Source of the DNA: an uncultured Clostridia bacterium
Lineage (GTDB): Bacteria; Bacillota; Clostridia; Oscillospirales; Ruminococcaceae
DNA length: 16,730 nucleotides
NCBI GenBank assembly: GCA_947381875.1
Contig: CANCXY010000048.1
Span: 1-16,730 of the forward strand
Direction of reading: 5' to 3'
In this document: positions 8,954 through 16,400 of the stretch, piece after piece
Numbering within the stretch: the first letter of the stretch is position 1
Layout: each line of letters opens with the position of its first letter
Notes under the pieces: generated by a model
Database searches by the model: none
Told to the model about the DNA's origin: nothing
The model's input: only the letters and a program-made list of their open reading frames with translations
Translations under genes and position numbers: made by a program

Positions 8954-8970
8954 AACAGATAGTGTCTGTT
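8954..8970. promoter_or_regulatory. Short perfect inverted repeat before the VWA gene
   Basis: AACAGA (8954-8959) and TCTGTT (8965-8970) form a perfect 6-bp inverted repeat with a five-base spacer. It lies in the 51-base gap between the DUF5682 and VWA genes, nine bases upstream of the ribosome site AAGGAGG (8979-8985). It could be an operator, a small RNA hairpin that adjusts VWA expression, or chance. There is no T-run, so it is not an intrinsic terminator. Confidence 0.35.
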
Positions 8971-8996
8971 ACATAATCAAGGAGGTACTGCGCCCT

Positions 8997-10175
8997 ATGG
9001 CACAGCAGGAACAAATCACGCGCTGGCGGCTGATTTTAGGCTCCGAAACACAAAAATCCTTCGAGGGGATGGGCGGCGCGGCGCTTTCCGCCGAGGATTA
9101 CCTGATGGACGGCGCGCTCAGCGCCATCTACGGCGGCCCCGGCGAGAGCTTTGGCGGCTCCGGCGGGCCGGGGGGCGCGGGCGGCGGTCGGAACGCCTCG
9201 TCGCCCCATATCTCCCGCTGGCTGGGCGACCTGCGCGCCCTGTTTGACCCGGAGACCGTCGCCGTGGTGCAGAACGACGCCATTGAGCGCAAGGGCCTGA
9301 AACAGCTCCTGTTTGAACCGGAATTGCTGGAAGGTCTGGAACCTGACCTCAACCTGGCCTCCACGCTGCTGATGCTCAAAGACCAGATACCCAAAAAGTC
9401 GAAAGAATCCGCGCGCAAGTTCATCCGCAAAATCGTAGAGGAGATCAACAAAATGCTGGAAAACGACGTGCGGCGGGCCGTGACGGCAGCGCTGAACAAG
9501 CGCGCGCATTCCCCCCTGCCCTCTGCGTCGGCAATCGACTTCCCTTATACGATACGGCGGAACCTGCGCAATTACAACGCAGAGTTAAAAACCATCGTGC
9601 CGGAGCGCGTGTGGTTTTTCGACCGTTCCAGCCGTATGAACCATTGGCACATCATCTTAGATATCGACCAGAGCGGTTCGATGGGGCAGTCGATCATCTA
9701 TTCTTCCGTGATGGCCTGCGTGCTGGCCTCGCTCGCCGCTGTGCGCACCAGCGTAGTGGCGTTCGATACAAAAGTGATGGACTTGACGCCCCTGTGCGCC
9801 GACCCGGTGGATCTTCTGTTCGGCTTCCAGATGGGCGGCGGTACGGACATCGCGGGGTCTATCGCCTATTGCCAGAGCCTTGTGGAAAGCCCGTCGAATA
9901 CGCTGTTTTTCCTCATTTCCGATCTGGAGGAGGGCGGCAACCGCGCGGCCCTGCTGCGGCGTCTGGAAGAATTGAAGGGCGGCGGCGCGACGGTGATTGT
10001 GCTGCTTGCCATCGCGGACGGCGGCAAGCCCTATTACGACGCCCAAACAGCGTCGCGCATTGCCGCTATGGATATCCCCTGCTTCGCCTGCGCCCCCGAC
10101 CGTTTGCCGGAACTGTTGGAACGTGCGCTGAAAGGCCAGAGCTTGGAAGATTTCGCGAAGCAGAAAGGAAAATAG
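8997..10175 (+). CDS. VWA-domain protein with intact MIDAS (YehP-like), partner of MoxR ATPase
   Basis: The 392-residue protein has a von Willebrand factor A domain in its C-terminal half. The metal-ion-dependent adhesion site is complete: D224-Q-S226-G-S228, T283 in GGGTDIAGS, and D309 in LISDLEEGG. VWA proteins with such sites bind protein ligands through a divalent metal and act as adaptors for MoxR ATPases (RavA-ViaA and the Mg-chelatase I-D subunits are known parallels). Upstream are a glycine-rich linker (about 46-64) and a charged helical segment (about 75-205). No signal peptide is visible, so it should be cytoplasmic. Start: AAGGAGG (8979-8985) is 11 bases from the ATG at 8997. It is the last gene of the six-gene block and matches yehP in family and position. 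Confidence 0.9.
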   Translation: MAQQEQITRWRLILGSETQKSFEGMGGAALSAEDYLMDGALSAIYGGPGESFGGSGGPGGAGGGRNASSPHISRWLGDLRALFDPETVAVVQNDAIERKGLKQLLFEPELLEGLEPDLNLASTLLMLKDQIPKKSKESARKFIRKIVEEINKMLENDVRRAVTAALNKRAHSPLPSASAIDFPYTIRRNLRNYNAELKTIVPERVWFFDRSSRMNHWHIILDIDQSGSMGQSIIYSSVMACVLASLAAVRTSVVAFDTKVMDLTPLCADPVDLLFGFQMGGGTDIAGSIAYCQSLVESPSNTLFFLISDLEEGGNRAALLRRLEELKGGGATVIVLLAIADGGKPYYDAQTASRIAAMDIPCFACAPDRLPELLERALKGQSLEDFAKQKGK

Positions 10176-10178
10176 CGG

Positions 10179-10204
10179 GGAGCGCCTTGCGCGCTTCGGG
10201 TTTT
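10179..10204 (+). terminator. Weak candidate intrinsic terminator after the six-gene operon
   Basis: AGCGC (10181-10185), a five-base loop and GCGCT (10191-10195) form a GC-rich stem that extends by a G-T and a G-C pair to 10179/10197. It is followed by GGG and then TTTT (10201-10204). The stem is short and the T-run is displaced, so termination may be partial. Its place four bases after the VWA stop fits the end of the operon. Confidence 0.4.
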
Positions 10205-10213
10205 CACCAATCA

Positions 10214-10239
10214 TTTCCACATAGAAAAAGTATTATAAT
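10214..10239 (+). promoter_or_regulatory. Candidate promoter for the macro-domain gene
   Basis: A perfect -10 hexamer TATAAT (10234-10239) lies in an AT-rich island that stands out from the GC-rich surroundings, 19 bases before the ATG at 10259. The best -35-like match is TTTCCA (10214-10219), but its 14-base spacer is short, so the -35 is uncertain. A transcript from here would have a very short leader. Confidence 0.45.
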
Positions 10240-10258
10240 AAGCACAAAAGAAACGGTG

Positions 10259-11239
10259 ATGGAGATGCCCCTGCAAATCATACAAGGCGATATTACAAAA
10301 CTGCGCGTAGACGCTATTGTCAATGCGGCCAACTCCTCCCTGCTGGGCGGCGGGGGTGTGGATGGCTGCATCCACAGGGCTGCCGGGCCGAAGCTGCTGA
10401 AGGAATGCCAGGCATTAGGCGGGTGCGAAACGGGCAGTGCTAAGCTGACCGGCGCAGGGAACCTGCCCTGCCGGTACGTCATTCATGCCGTAGGGCCGCG
10501 CTGGCGTGGCGGGCAGGACCGGGAACTGCTTGTCTCCTGCTATCAAACAGCCCTCCGCCTGGCCTGGGAACACCATTGCCAGTCCATCGCTTTCCCACTC
10601 ATCTCCTCAGGCATATACGGCTACCCGAAAGCCGAAGCCCTGCGCGTGGCTGTGGAGACGATCAGCGCGTTTTTGATGGAGGAGGAAATGCTGGTATACC
10701 TGGTGATTTTCGATAAGTCCTCCTATCAAATCAACCATGCGCTGCTAAAGGATATCACCCGCTATAAGGACCAGCAGGATCCGGCAGAGGACAACATACT
10801 GCCTGATTCCCCACCCCATGCTTTCCTGCTGCGCGAGGCAGCCGTCCCCTTCGCTGCAGCTATCCCCAAGTCGCTCCAGGACAGGCTGAATCAGCGGGAC
10901 GAAAGTTTTTCAGAATCGCTTCTGCGCCGCATTGACGCCTCCGGCATGACGGACGTGGAATGCTACCGACGGGCAAACATAGACCGCAAACTGTTTTCCA
11001 AAATACGCACCAACCGCGCCTATAAGCCCAGTAAGGCCACAGCGGCAGCGTTTGCTATCGCTTTACAGCTTTCCTTAGATGAGGCCAGGGACCTGCTGCG
11101 CAAAGCGGGCTATGCGCTCTCCCGCTCCAGCGAGTTTGATATTATTATCACCTATTTCATTGAGCGCGGCCTGTATGACGTGCAGCAGATCAACGAGACA
11201 CTGTTCTATTTCGATCAAACGCTGTTGGGTTCCGCGTAA
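10259..11239 (+). CDS. Macro-domain protein with C-terminal helical HTH-like domain
   Basis: The 326-residue protein has an N-terminal macro domain (about 1-165) of the YmdB / O-acetyl-ADP-ribose deacetylase type. It shows QGDIT (9-13, D11), NAAN (22-25), LGGGGVDGCIHRAAG (29-43) and the phosphate loop ISSGIYGYP (115-123). Such domains bind or hydrolyse ADP-ribose derivatives. A linker (about 170-210) leads to a helical domain (about 215-326). Its core, DVECYRRANIDRKLFSKIR (232-250) then PSKATAAAFAIALQLSLDEA (257-276), looks like an XRE/HTH-type four-helix fold. I recall this domain as a common C-terminal partner in gut Firmicutes. Start: ATG at 10259 begins the conserved macro fold; the ribosome site is weak, and ATG 10265 or GTG 10256 are alternatives. 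The gene probably has its own promoter. A role in reversing ADP-ribosylation or sensing NAD metabolites is inferred. Confidence 0.88.
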   Translation: MEMPLQIIQGDITKLRVDAIVNAANSSLLGGGGVDGCIHRAAGPKLLKECQALGGCETGSAKLTGAGNLPCRYVIHAVGPRWRGGQDRELLVSCYQTALRLAWEHHCQSIAFPLISSGIYGYPKAEALRVAVETISAFLMEEEMLVYLVIFDKSSYQINHALLKDITRYKDQQDPAEDNILPDSPPHAFLLREAAVPFAAAIPKSLQDRLNQRDESFSESLLRRIDASGMTDVECYRRANIDRKLFSKIRTNRAYKPSKATAAAFAIALQLSLDEARDLLRKAGYALSRSSEFDIIITYFIERGLYDVQQINETLFYFDQTLLGSA

Positions 11240-11269
11240 ATTGCCGGCCCCATCTGATATTTTCATCGT

Positions 11270-11296
11270 GTTCCTCCGCCTGCCGGGCGGGGGAAC
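11270..11296 (+). terminator. Strong hairpin after the macro-domain gene
   Basis: GTTCCTCCGCC (11270-11280) pairs with GGGCGGGGGAAC (11285-11296) to give an 11-12 bp GC-rich stem containing one or two G-T pairs and a very small loop. Only ATTT follows, so as an intrinsic terminator it is imperfect. It sits 30 bases after the macro-domain stop and could end that transcript partly, or protect its 3' end. Confidence 0.5.
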
Positions 11297-11354
11297 ATTT
11301 CACATATTGCGAATTTGTCGCTTCACAGGCGACCTCCCGCCAGCGCATTTCCTA

Positions 11355-11360
11355 TATAAT
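11355..11360 (+). promoter_or_regulatory. Candidate -10 element for the small VWA gene
   Basis: A perfect TATAAT lies 49 bases before the ATG at 11409, again in a locally AT-rich patch. No convincing -35 hexamer is found at 16-18 bases upstream; TTCACA (11322-11327) is too far away. It may be a promoter with an activator-dependent or weak -35. Confidence 0.35.
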
Positions 11361-11408
11361 AAGCCTGTAAGCCAAAGGCGCTTCAAATTTTCAGGAGGTA
11401 TGTGTATT

Positions 11409-12065
11409 ATGAAAAAAGGGTTGACAGAACTTGTATTCGTCCTCGATCGCAGCGGATCCATGCAGGGGTTGGAGAGCGACACCATCGGCGGCTTCAATTC
11501 CATGATCGAAAAACAGAAGAAGGAAGCCGGCGAAGCGTTTGTCTCCACCGTCCTGTTTGATACCGAATGCGCGGTGCTGCACGACCGCATTCCCCTTTCC
11601 TCCGTGGCAGCGCTGACGGATAAGGATTATGTCGTGGGCGGCTGCACGGCCCTGCTGGACGCACTGGGCGGTGCGATATACCATATTGGAAATATCCACA
11701 AGTACGCTCGCGAGGAGGATGTGCCGGAACACACGCTGTTTGTCATCACTACCGACGGCATGGAAAACGCCAGCCGCCGCTATACCGCCAATCAGGTGCG
11801 GAAAATGGTGGAGCAGCAAAAGGAAAAATACGGATGGGAATTTCTGTTCTTAGGCGCCAATATCGACGCTGTGGAAACCGCCGCACAGATAGGCATCGGG
11901 GCCGACCGCGCTGTCACCTACGAAGCGGACGCGGCGGGCACAGCGCTTAATTACCAGGTATTGAGTGATACTGTCTCCATGTTCCGCTGTGCCGCGCCGC
12001 TTGGGGATAGTTGGAAAAAGGCGATAGAAAAAGACCACGCCCGGCGGGGGAAACGCAAAAAATAA
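11409..12065 (+). CDS. Small stand-alone VWA-domain protein
   Basis: The 218-residue protein consists almost entirely of one VWA domain. Its MIDAS is complete: D13-R-S15-G-S17 in VLDRSGSM, T80 in GGCTALLDAL, and D116 in ITTDGMEN. It ends in a Lys/Arg-rich tail. It lacks a signal peptide and membrane segments, so it is probably cytoplasmic. Start: AGGAGG (11393-11398) is correctly spaced (10 bases) for the ATG at 11409. The in-frame ATG at 11400 is too close to that site. It follows the macro-domain gene by 169 bases and ends just before a terminator. It differs from the larger VWA protein upstream in lacking the long N-terminal region. It resembles stand-alone VWA proteins such as the TerY type only in general form. 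Its partner is not identifiable from sequence; the adjacent macro protein is one candidate. Confidence 0.88.
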   Translation: MKKGLTELVFVLDRSGSMQGLESDTIGGFNSMIEKQKKEAGEAFVSTVLFDTECAVLHDRIPLSSVAALTDKDYVVGGCTALLDALGGAIYHIGNIHKYAREEDVPEHTLFVITTDGMENASRRYTANQVRKMVEQQKEKYGWEFLFLGANIDAVETAAQIGIGADRAVTYEADAAGTALNYQVLSDTVSMFRCAAPLGDSWKKAIEKDHARRGKRKK

Positions 12066-12093
12066 CGCCCGCGCACCCGGCGCGCGTTCTTTT
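12064..12093 (+). terminator. Intrinsic terminator just after the small VWA gene
   Basis: AACGC (12064-12068) pairs with GCGTT (12084-12088). Three more G-C pairs follow inside after a single C-C mismatch, around a short loop. TTTT follows (12090-12093). The 5' arm overlaps the stop codon of the VWA gene. It is the first of two terminators in this gap. Confidence 0.6.
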
Positions 12094-12103
12094 CAGCAGA
12101 CAA

Positions 12104-12146
12104 ACAGGAGGCTGGGGCGAATGCCCCGGCCTCCTGTGCGTTTTTT
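12104..12146 (+). terminator. Strong intrinsic terminator between convergent genes
   Basis: ACAGGAGGC (12104-12112), T, GGGGC (12114-12118), loop GAAT, then GCCCC (12123-12127), G and GCCTCCTGT (12129-12137) form a 15-bp stem with a single T-G wobble. It is followed by GCG and TTTTTT (12141-12146). This is a textbook rho-independent terminator for + strand transcription. On the - strand the hairpin is followed only by TTTG, so it may also slow transcripts from the amidohydrolase gene, but less well. Confidence 0.9.
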
Positions 12147-12177
12147 CGTTTTATTCTGTATAACAGATAATATGGCA

Positions 12178-13323
12178 TCAGCCGACGACCTTGTTCCCGT
12201 TGATAAACACTGCCTGTATCTGCGTATCGCTCACCATCGGATCGCCGCCGGCAAGGACGATGTCGGCGTCTTTGCCCACTTCCAACGATCCAACGCGATC
12301 GTCGACACCCAAATGTTTTGCGGGGTTGATGGTGATGGCCTGCAACGCGGCGAAGGGGTCCATCCCGGCCTTGACGGCCAATCCGGCGCACAGCGGCAGG
12401 TACTGCTGCGGGATGACCGAGGCGTCTGTGATGATGCTCACCTGGCAGCCCGCCCGCGCAAGGATGCCCGGCGTCTCAAAACTCTTGTTCGTCAGTTCCA
12501 GCTTGCTGGCGTGCGTCAGCGTGGGGCCGACAGCCGCCGGGAAGCCGGAGCGCGCGACGATCTCCGGGATCAGGTGCCCTTCGGTGCAGTGTTCCAGCGT
12601 CAGCTTCACGCCAAACTCTTTCGCAATGCGGATCGCCGTGCAGATGTCGTCCGCGCGGTGGGCGTGCGCTTTGAGGGGTATCTCGCCTTTCAGCACGGGA
12701 ATCAGGGCCTCATATTTCATATTGTATTTCGGGCGCTTCTGCACATCGTCCCCGGCGGCCTCTTTGCGCTCCATGTAGTCTTTGGCGGCATAGAGTATCT
12801 CGCGCAGTTTCGCGGCGGTGGACATGCGCGCGGAATTACCTTTTTCCGCATAGCAGCGCTTGGGGTTTTCGCCGAACGCGCATTTCATGGCAACAGGGTC
12901 GCGCAAGATCATATCGTCCACGCAGACGCCGAAGGTCTTGACGGCAAAGAACGTGCCGCCCAGTACATTGGCGCTGCCCGGCCCGACGCCCGCCGTTGTC
13001 ACACCGCCCTGCCGCGCCATTTCAATGGAACGGTCCTGCGGGTTAAAGCTGTCAATGCCGCGGAGCTGGGGCGAGAGGATATCGCCCATCTCGTTGTAAT
13101 CGACGCTCGCGCGGCCCATGCCGTAGCCGTCCAGCGCAAGGTGGCTGTGGGCGTCCACGAAACCGGGATAGACGCGCAGGCCGTCGGCATCCACTACCTC
13201 CTCGCCGGGCGCGGGGTCGATATGCGGGGCAATGGCGCGGATTTTCCCGTTTTCCACCGCGATATCCGCGCGTAGGGGTTCCGGCTGTACAGCCGTGTAG
13301 AGCGTCCCATTTTGAATAACCAT
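12178..13323 (-). CDS. Metal-dependent amidohydrolase (HutI-like, COG1228 type)
   Basis: The 381-residue protein is a complete amidohydrolase-superfamily enzyme. An N-terminal beta segment leads to PGFVDAHSHLAL (53-64) with the metal pair H59-x-H61. Further conserved features are GGVTTAGVGPGSANVLGG (106-123), FGENPKR (150-156), H220-A-H222, H245 in LTLEHCTEGH, and D300 in SIITDAS. The C-terminal block NPAKHLGVDDRVGSLEVGKD (333-352) is typical of the imidazolonepropionase-related group. These enzymes hydrolyse amide or ring C-N bonds, and the substrate cannot be told from sequence. There is no signal peptide. Start: AAAGGAGA on the - strand lies about nine bases before the ATG at 13321-13323. 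In-frame reading continues further upstream, but only as antisense of the repeat and the SNF2 gene. It converges with the VWA gene and appears metabolically unrelated to it. Confidence 0.92.
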   Translation of the reverse strand: MVIQNGTLYTAVQPEPLRADIAVENGKIRAIAPHIDPAPGEEVVDADGLRVYPGFVDAHSHLALDGYGMGRASVDYNEMGDILSPQLRGIDSFNPQDRSIEMARQGGVTTAGVGPGSANVLGGTFFAVKTFGVCVDDMILRDPVAMKCAFGENPKRCYAEKGNSARMSTAAKLREILYAAKDYMERKEAAGDDVQKRPKYNMKYEALIPVLKGEIPLKAHAHRADDICTAIRIAKEFGVKLTLEHCTEGHLIPEIVARSGFPAAVGPTLTHASKLELTNKSFETPGILARAGCQVSIITDASVIPQQYLPLCAGLAVKAGMDPFAALQAITINPAKHLGVDDRVGSLEVGKDADIVLAGGDPMVSDTQIQAVFINGNKVVG

Positions 13324-13385
13324 TCTATATCGTCTCCTTTTTCTCCGGGCGGAAAAACACCCGGTATTTTTCTCAAGATGGGTTT
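13324..13385. other. Leader region upstream of the amidohydrolase gene
   Basis: This short intergenic part holds the ribosome site of the amidohydrolase gene. It also has a small stem, CCGGG (13345-13349) with CCCGG (13360-13364), followed on the + strand by TTTTT (13367-13371). The loop is long (10 bases), so a terminator is doubtful. On the - strand a -35-like TTGAGA is present (complement of 13371-13376), but I see no good -10 at the right distance. Confidence 0.3.
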
Positions 13386-13453
13386 CCAAAGGGGCTGCGC
13401 CCCTTTGGCGGAGTCCAGAGGCAGCGCCTCTGGGCAGGTCTGGGCGGCAGCCC
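13386..13453 (+). repeat. Palindromic intergenic repeat, copy 2 (complete)
   Basis: Three hairpin blocks lie in a row. Block A is CCAAAGGGGC (13386-13395), loop TGC, GCCCCTTTGG (13399-13408). Linker CGGAGT follows. Block B is CCAGAGGC (13415-13422), loop AGC, GCCTCTGG (13426-13433). Linker GCAGGTCT follows. Block C is GGGC (13442-13445), loop GGCA, GCCC (13450-13453). It closely matches copy 1 and ends seven bases beyond the stop of the SNF2 gene. No T-run follows on either strand, so it is a repeat rather than a plain terminator, though it could stabilise transcript ends. Confidence 0.88.
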
Positions 13454-13460
13454 GGAAGGT

Positions 13461-16400
13461 TCAGTCGAACAGCGCCAACAGCTCCTCGCGGGACATGTTC
13501 AGGATGCCGCCGCTTTCGGCGTCGGTGACGGTGTCTAAGAGGGCGGATTTTTTGTCCTGGAGGTCGAGGATTTTTTCCTCGATGGTGTCTTTGGCGATCA
13601 GCTTGTATACCTGCACGCTGGCCTGCTGACCGATGCGGTGGGCGCGGTCGGTGGCCTGGTCCTGTGCGGCGGGGTTCCACCAGGGGTCGTAGTGGATCAC
13701 CACATCCGCCGCCGTGAGGTTCAGCCCTGTGCCGCCCGCTTTCAGCGAAATCAGGAACACCGAGGCCTTGCCCGCGTTGAAATCCCTGACCAGTTGGGCG
13801 CGTTTTTCTTTGGGGGTCGCGCCCTCCAATGTGCAGTGCGAGATATGCGCTTCGTCCAATTTGGCACGCAGGCGGTCCAGCATGGAGGTGAACTGGGAGA
13901 ATAAAAGCACCTGATGGCCATTTTCCACCATCCCGGTACACAGCTCCACGCATGCTTCCAATTTGCTGGATGGGCCGTCGTAGTTTTCAAAGCACAGGTT
14001 TGGCGCACAGCAGATTTGCCTTAGCCGCGTCAGCGCCGCCAGTACCGCCAGCTTGCCCCCTTCGCCCGACTCGTCTAATGTCCGGCGGGCGGCGGCACTG
14101 GCCGCGTAGTACACCTTCCGCTCGGCCTCGGAGAGCGAGATGCGCCGCACATGCTCGATTTTCGGCGGCAGTTCCTTCAGCACGTCGCGCTTCAGCCGAC
14201 GCAGAAGGAACGGCTGCACCATGCGCCGCAGCTGGGAAAGGGCCTCGGCGTCGCCGCTTTTTACGGCGGGCTTCTCCAGCTTTTCCACAAACTCCCGGTG
14301 CGAGAACAGATAGCCGGGCATCAGGAAATCAAACAGGTTCCACAGCTCGCTCAAACGGTTTTCAATGGGCGTGCCCGTCAGGACAAACCGCTGGCCGCAG
14401 TCGATCCGCTTCACGGCTTTGGAGGCCAGGGTGGACTGGTTCTTGATATGCTGCCCCTCATCCAACACACAGCAGGTGAAATGCAGCGGCGCGTAATGCT
14501 CTATGTCCTGCCGCAAAAGCTCATAGGATGTCACCCAGACCTCTTTCTCCTGCCCGGCATCTATCAGGCGCGCACGTTCGGCGGCGGTGCCGAGAATCAG
14601 CGTATAGGGCACCGACGGCGCGAACCTGTCTAACTCGTCCGCCCAGTTGTAGACAAGCGAGGCCGGGCATACGATCAGGCTGGGGCCTGTCCGCTGCGCG
14701 GGGTCGAGCGAGGCGAGGAAAGCGATCATTTGCAGCGTTTTCCCAAGGCCCATCTCATCCGCCAGCAGGCCGCCGAAGCCATAGGCGGCCAGTGTTTTCA
14801 GCCATTGGTAGCCGACCTTCTGGTAGGGGCGCAGGGTGCCTTCCATGCCCAGCGGCAGGGGGTATTCCTCCTCCGGGGCACGGAACTGCCGGATCATCTC
14901 ACGGAAGGTGCGGCTGCGGCGCACCTCTATGTTTTCATGCCCGGAGAGCAGGTCGTCTAAATAGAGCGCACGGAAAGCGGGCATCTCCAACTTGCCCTCA
15001 GCGATCTCTTTCGGGCCGAGGCGCAGCATATGGGCCATTTCCGCCACCGTCTCGCAGGCCGATCCGTTCAGCGGCAGGTACTGGCCGTTCGCCAGGCGGT
15101 GGAAACGCTTCCGCTGCACAAGGCTCTGATAGAGCGCCTCCAATTCTTCAGGCGGGAAACCGCCTGTATCAAAGTCCAGCGTCAGCATCCCATCCGCCAC
15201 CGATATCCCCACCGTGGCGCGCGTGGGCTGCAAACGCCGGGCGCGCAGGCGGTCGGTGACAAATACCTCGCCCATATTGTGGAATAGCGTGAGGCGTTCC
15301 GTCAGAAGTGTATAGATGGCGTCGCTGTCCTCCAAAAAGAACAGCCGGCCTTTCCGTCCGGGCAGCTCGCGGGCCGCAAGCTCCTGCGCGGCCTGTTCGG
15401 CGCGGTTGTCGCGCTTGACGGGCGCGCCCGGCTCCCCAAAACAGTTGAAAGTGATGTCGTTGTAACGGTAATTGAGCTGGAGTGTGAGCAGCTCGCCGTC
15501 CATATCGAAGCGGAAACAGGGCGTGCAAATATCTGGCAGGAATTCGCTCAGGACACCGGTGGGGTCGTCGATTTGTACGGCGTTTTCAATTTCCGGCAGT
15601 ACACAGCTGCAAAAAACAGGCAGATCCTTTTCCGATATGCGCATCTCACCTGTACCGTTTTCCAGCAGAGGGTACACATCCCGGCGGAACGCCCCGCTGC
15701 ACCGGATAATCTGTCCGCCGCCCCAAGCGTAGAGCATATCCGCGCTGCCGAAAAAGTGCCAGTCGATATCGTCCGTACTGAGCTGCAGGCGGGCGGAATG
15801 GGTCATCCGCGCGACGGAGAGCGAGACGGCAGGGTCCTGGGTGGAGAATGTATAGGAAACTTTTTTGTACGCTGAATCAATCTGCCTGCCCTCATACAGG
15901 TCGAACATTTTATCAAACGCGCTGCCCATCAGGCAGAGCATATTTTTCTGCCCGTTGACGCCGTTCATGGAGAAGTCGCCCCCCAAATAGCCCCAATACG
16001 GGGATTCAATGACCGAACGTCCCACCTGGAACTGGTCGGTGAGAAGCGAGAGCAGCGCCCGTGACGGCTCGTCGAACTGTTCCGGGGCGTGCAGCAGCGT
16101 GAGGCCCTTGCCATAGCTTGCGGTTTGTCGGTTTAGGACATTTTCCACAAATTTCCGCACATCCTTGATGACATACAGCTTCTTGCCGCCCACCTGGAAG
16201 GAAAAGCGCGGGTATCCGTTTTCGCGGGGATCCATGCGGGGCACAATGCGCATCAGCTCAGCGGGCGGAGCCGATGCCTGGGGCGGCCTGTCCCGATAGG
16301 TTTGAAGAATCTGCCTAGCGCGGTGGTCGGTTTCCACAGCGAGGTCCTCCTCCCGGAGGCGGGTACAGGCGATCATGGCCGCCGCCACATGCTGGCACAG

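Noticed and set aside
9611..10258. Extension of the macro protein frame upstream into the VWA gene
   Set aside because: The region is the out-of-frame shadow of the VWA coding sequence. The macro fold starts at 10259 and a TATAAT box lies just before it.
11079..11408. Extension of the small VWA protein frame upstream
   Set aside because: It would overlap the macro gene and the hairpin region. AGGAGG at 11393-11398 sets the start at 11409.
12121..13275. Long + strand open frame opposite the amidohydrolase gene (384 codons)
   Set aside because: The opposite strand encodes a full amidohydrolase with all metal ligands. This frame starts inside the terminator hairpin and has no ribosome site or family match.
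13386..13453. Possible CRISPR array from repeated hairpins
   Set aside because: There are no regularly spaced identical repeats with unique spacers; the hairpin blocks are adjacent, varied and found once per intergenic gap.
13324..13953. Extension of the amidohydrolase frame upstream to 13953
   Set aside because: It would overlap the repeat and the 3' end of the SNF2 gene in another frame, and a good ribosome site exists for the ATG at 13323.
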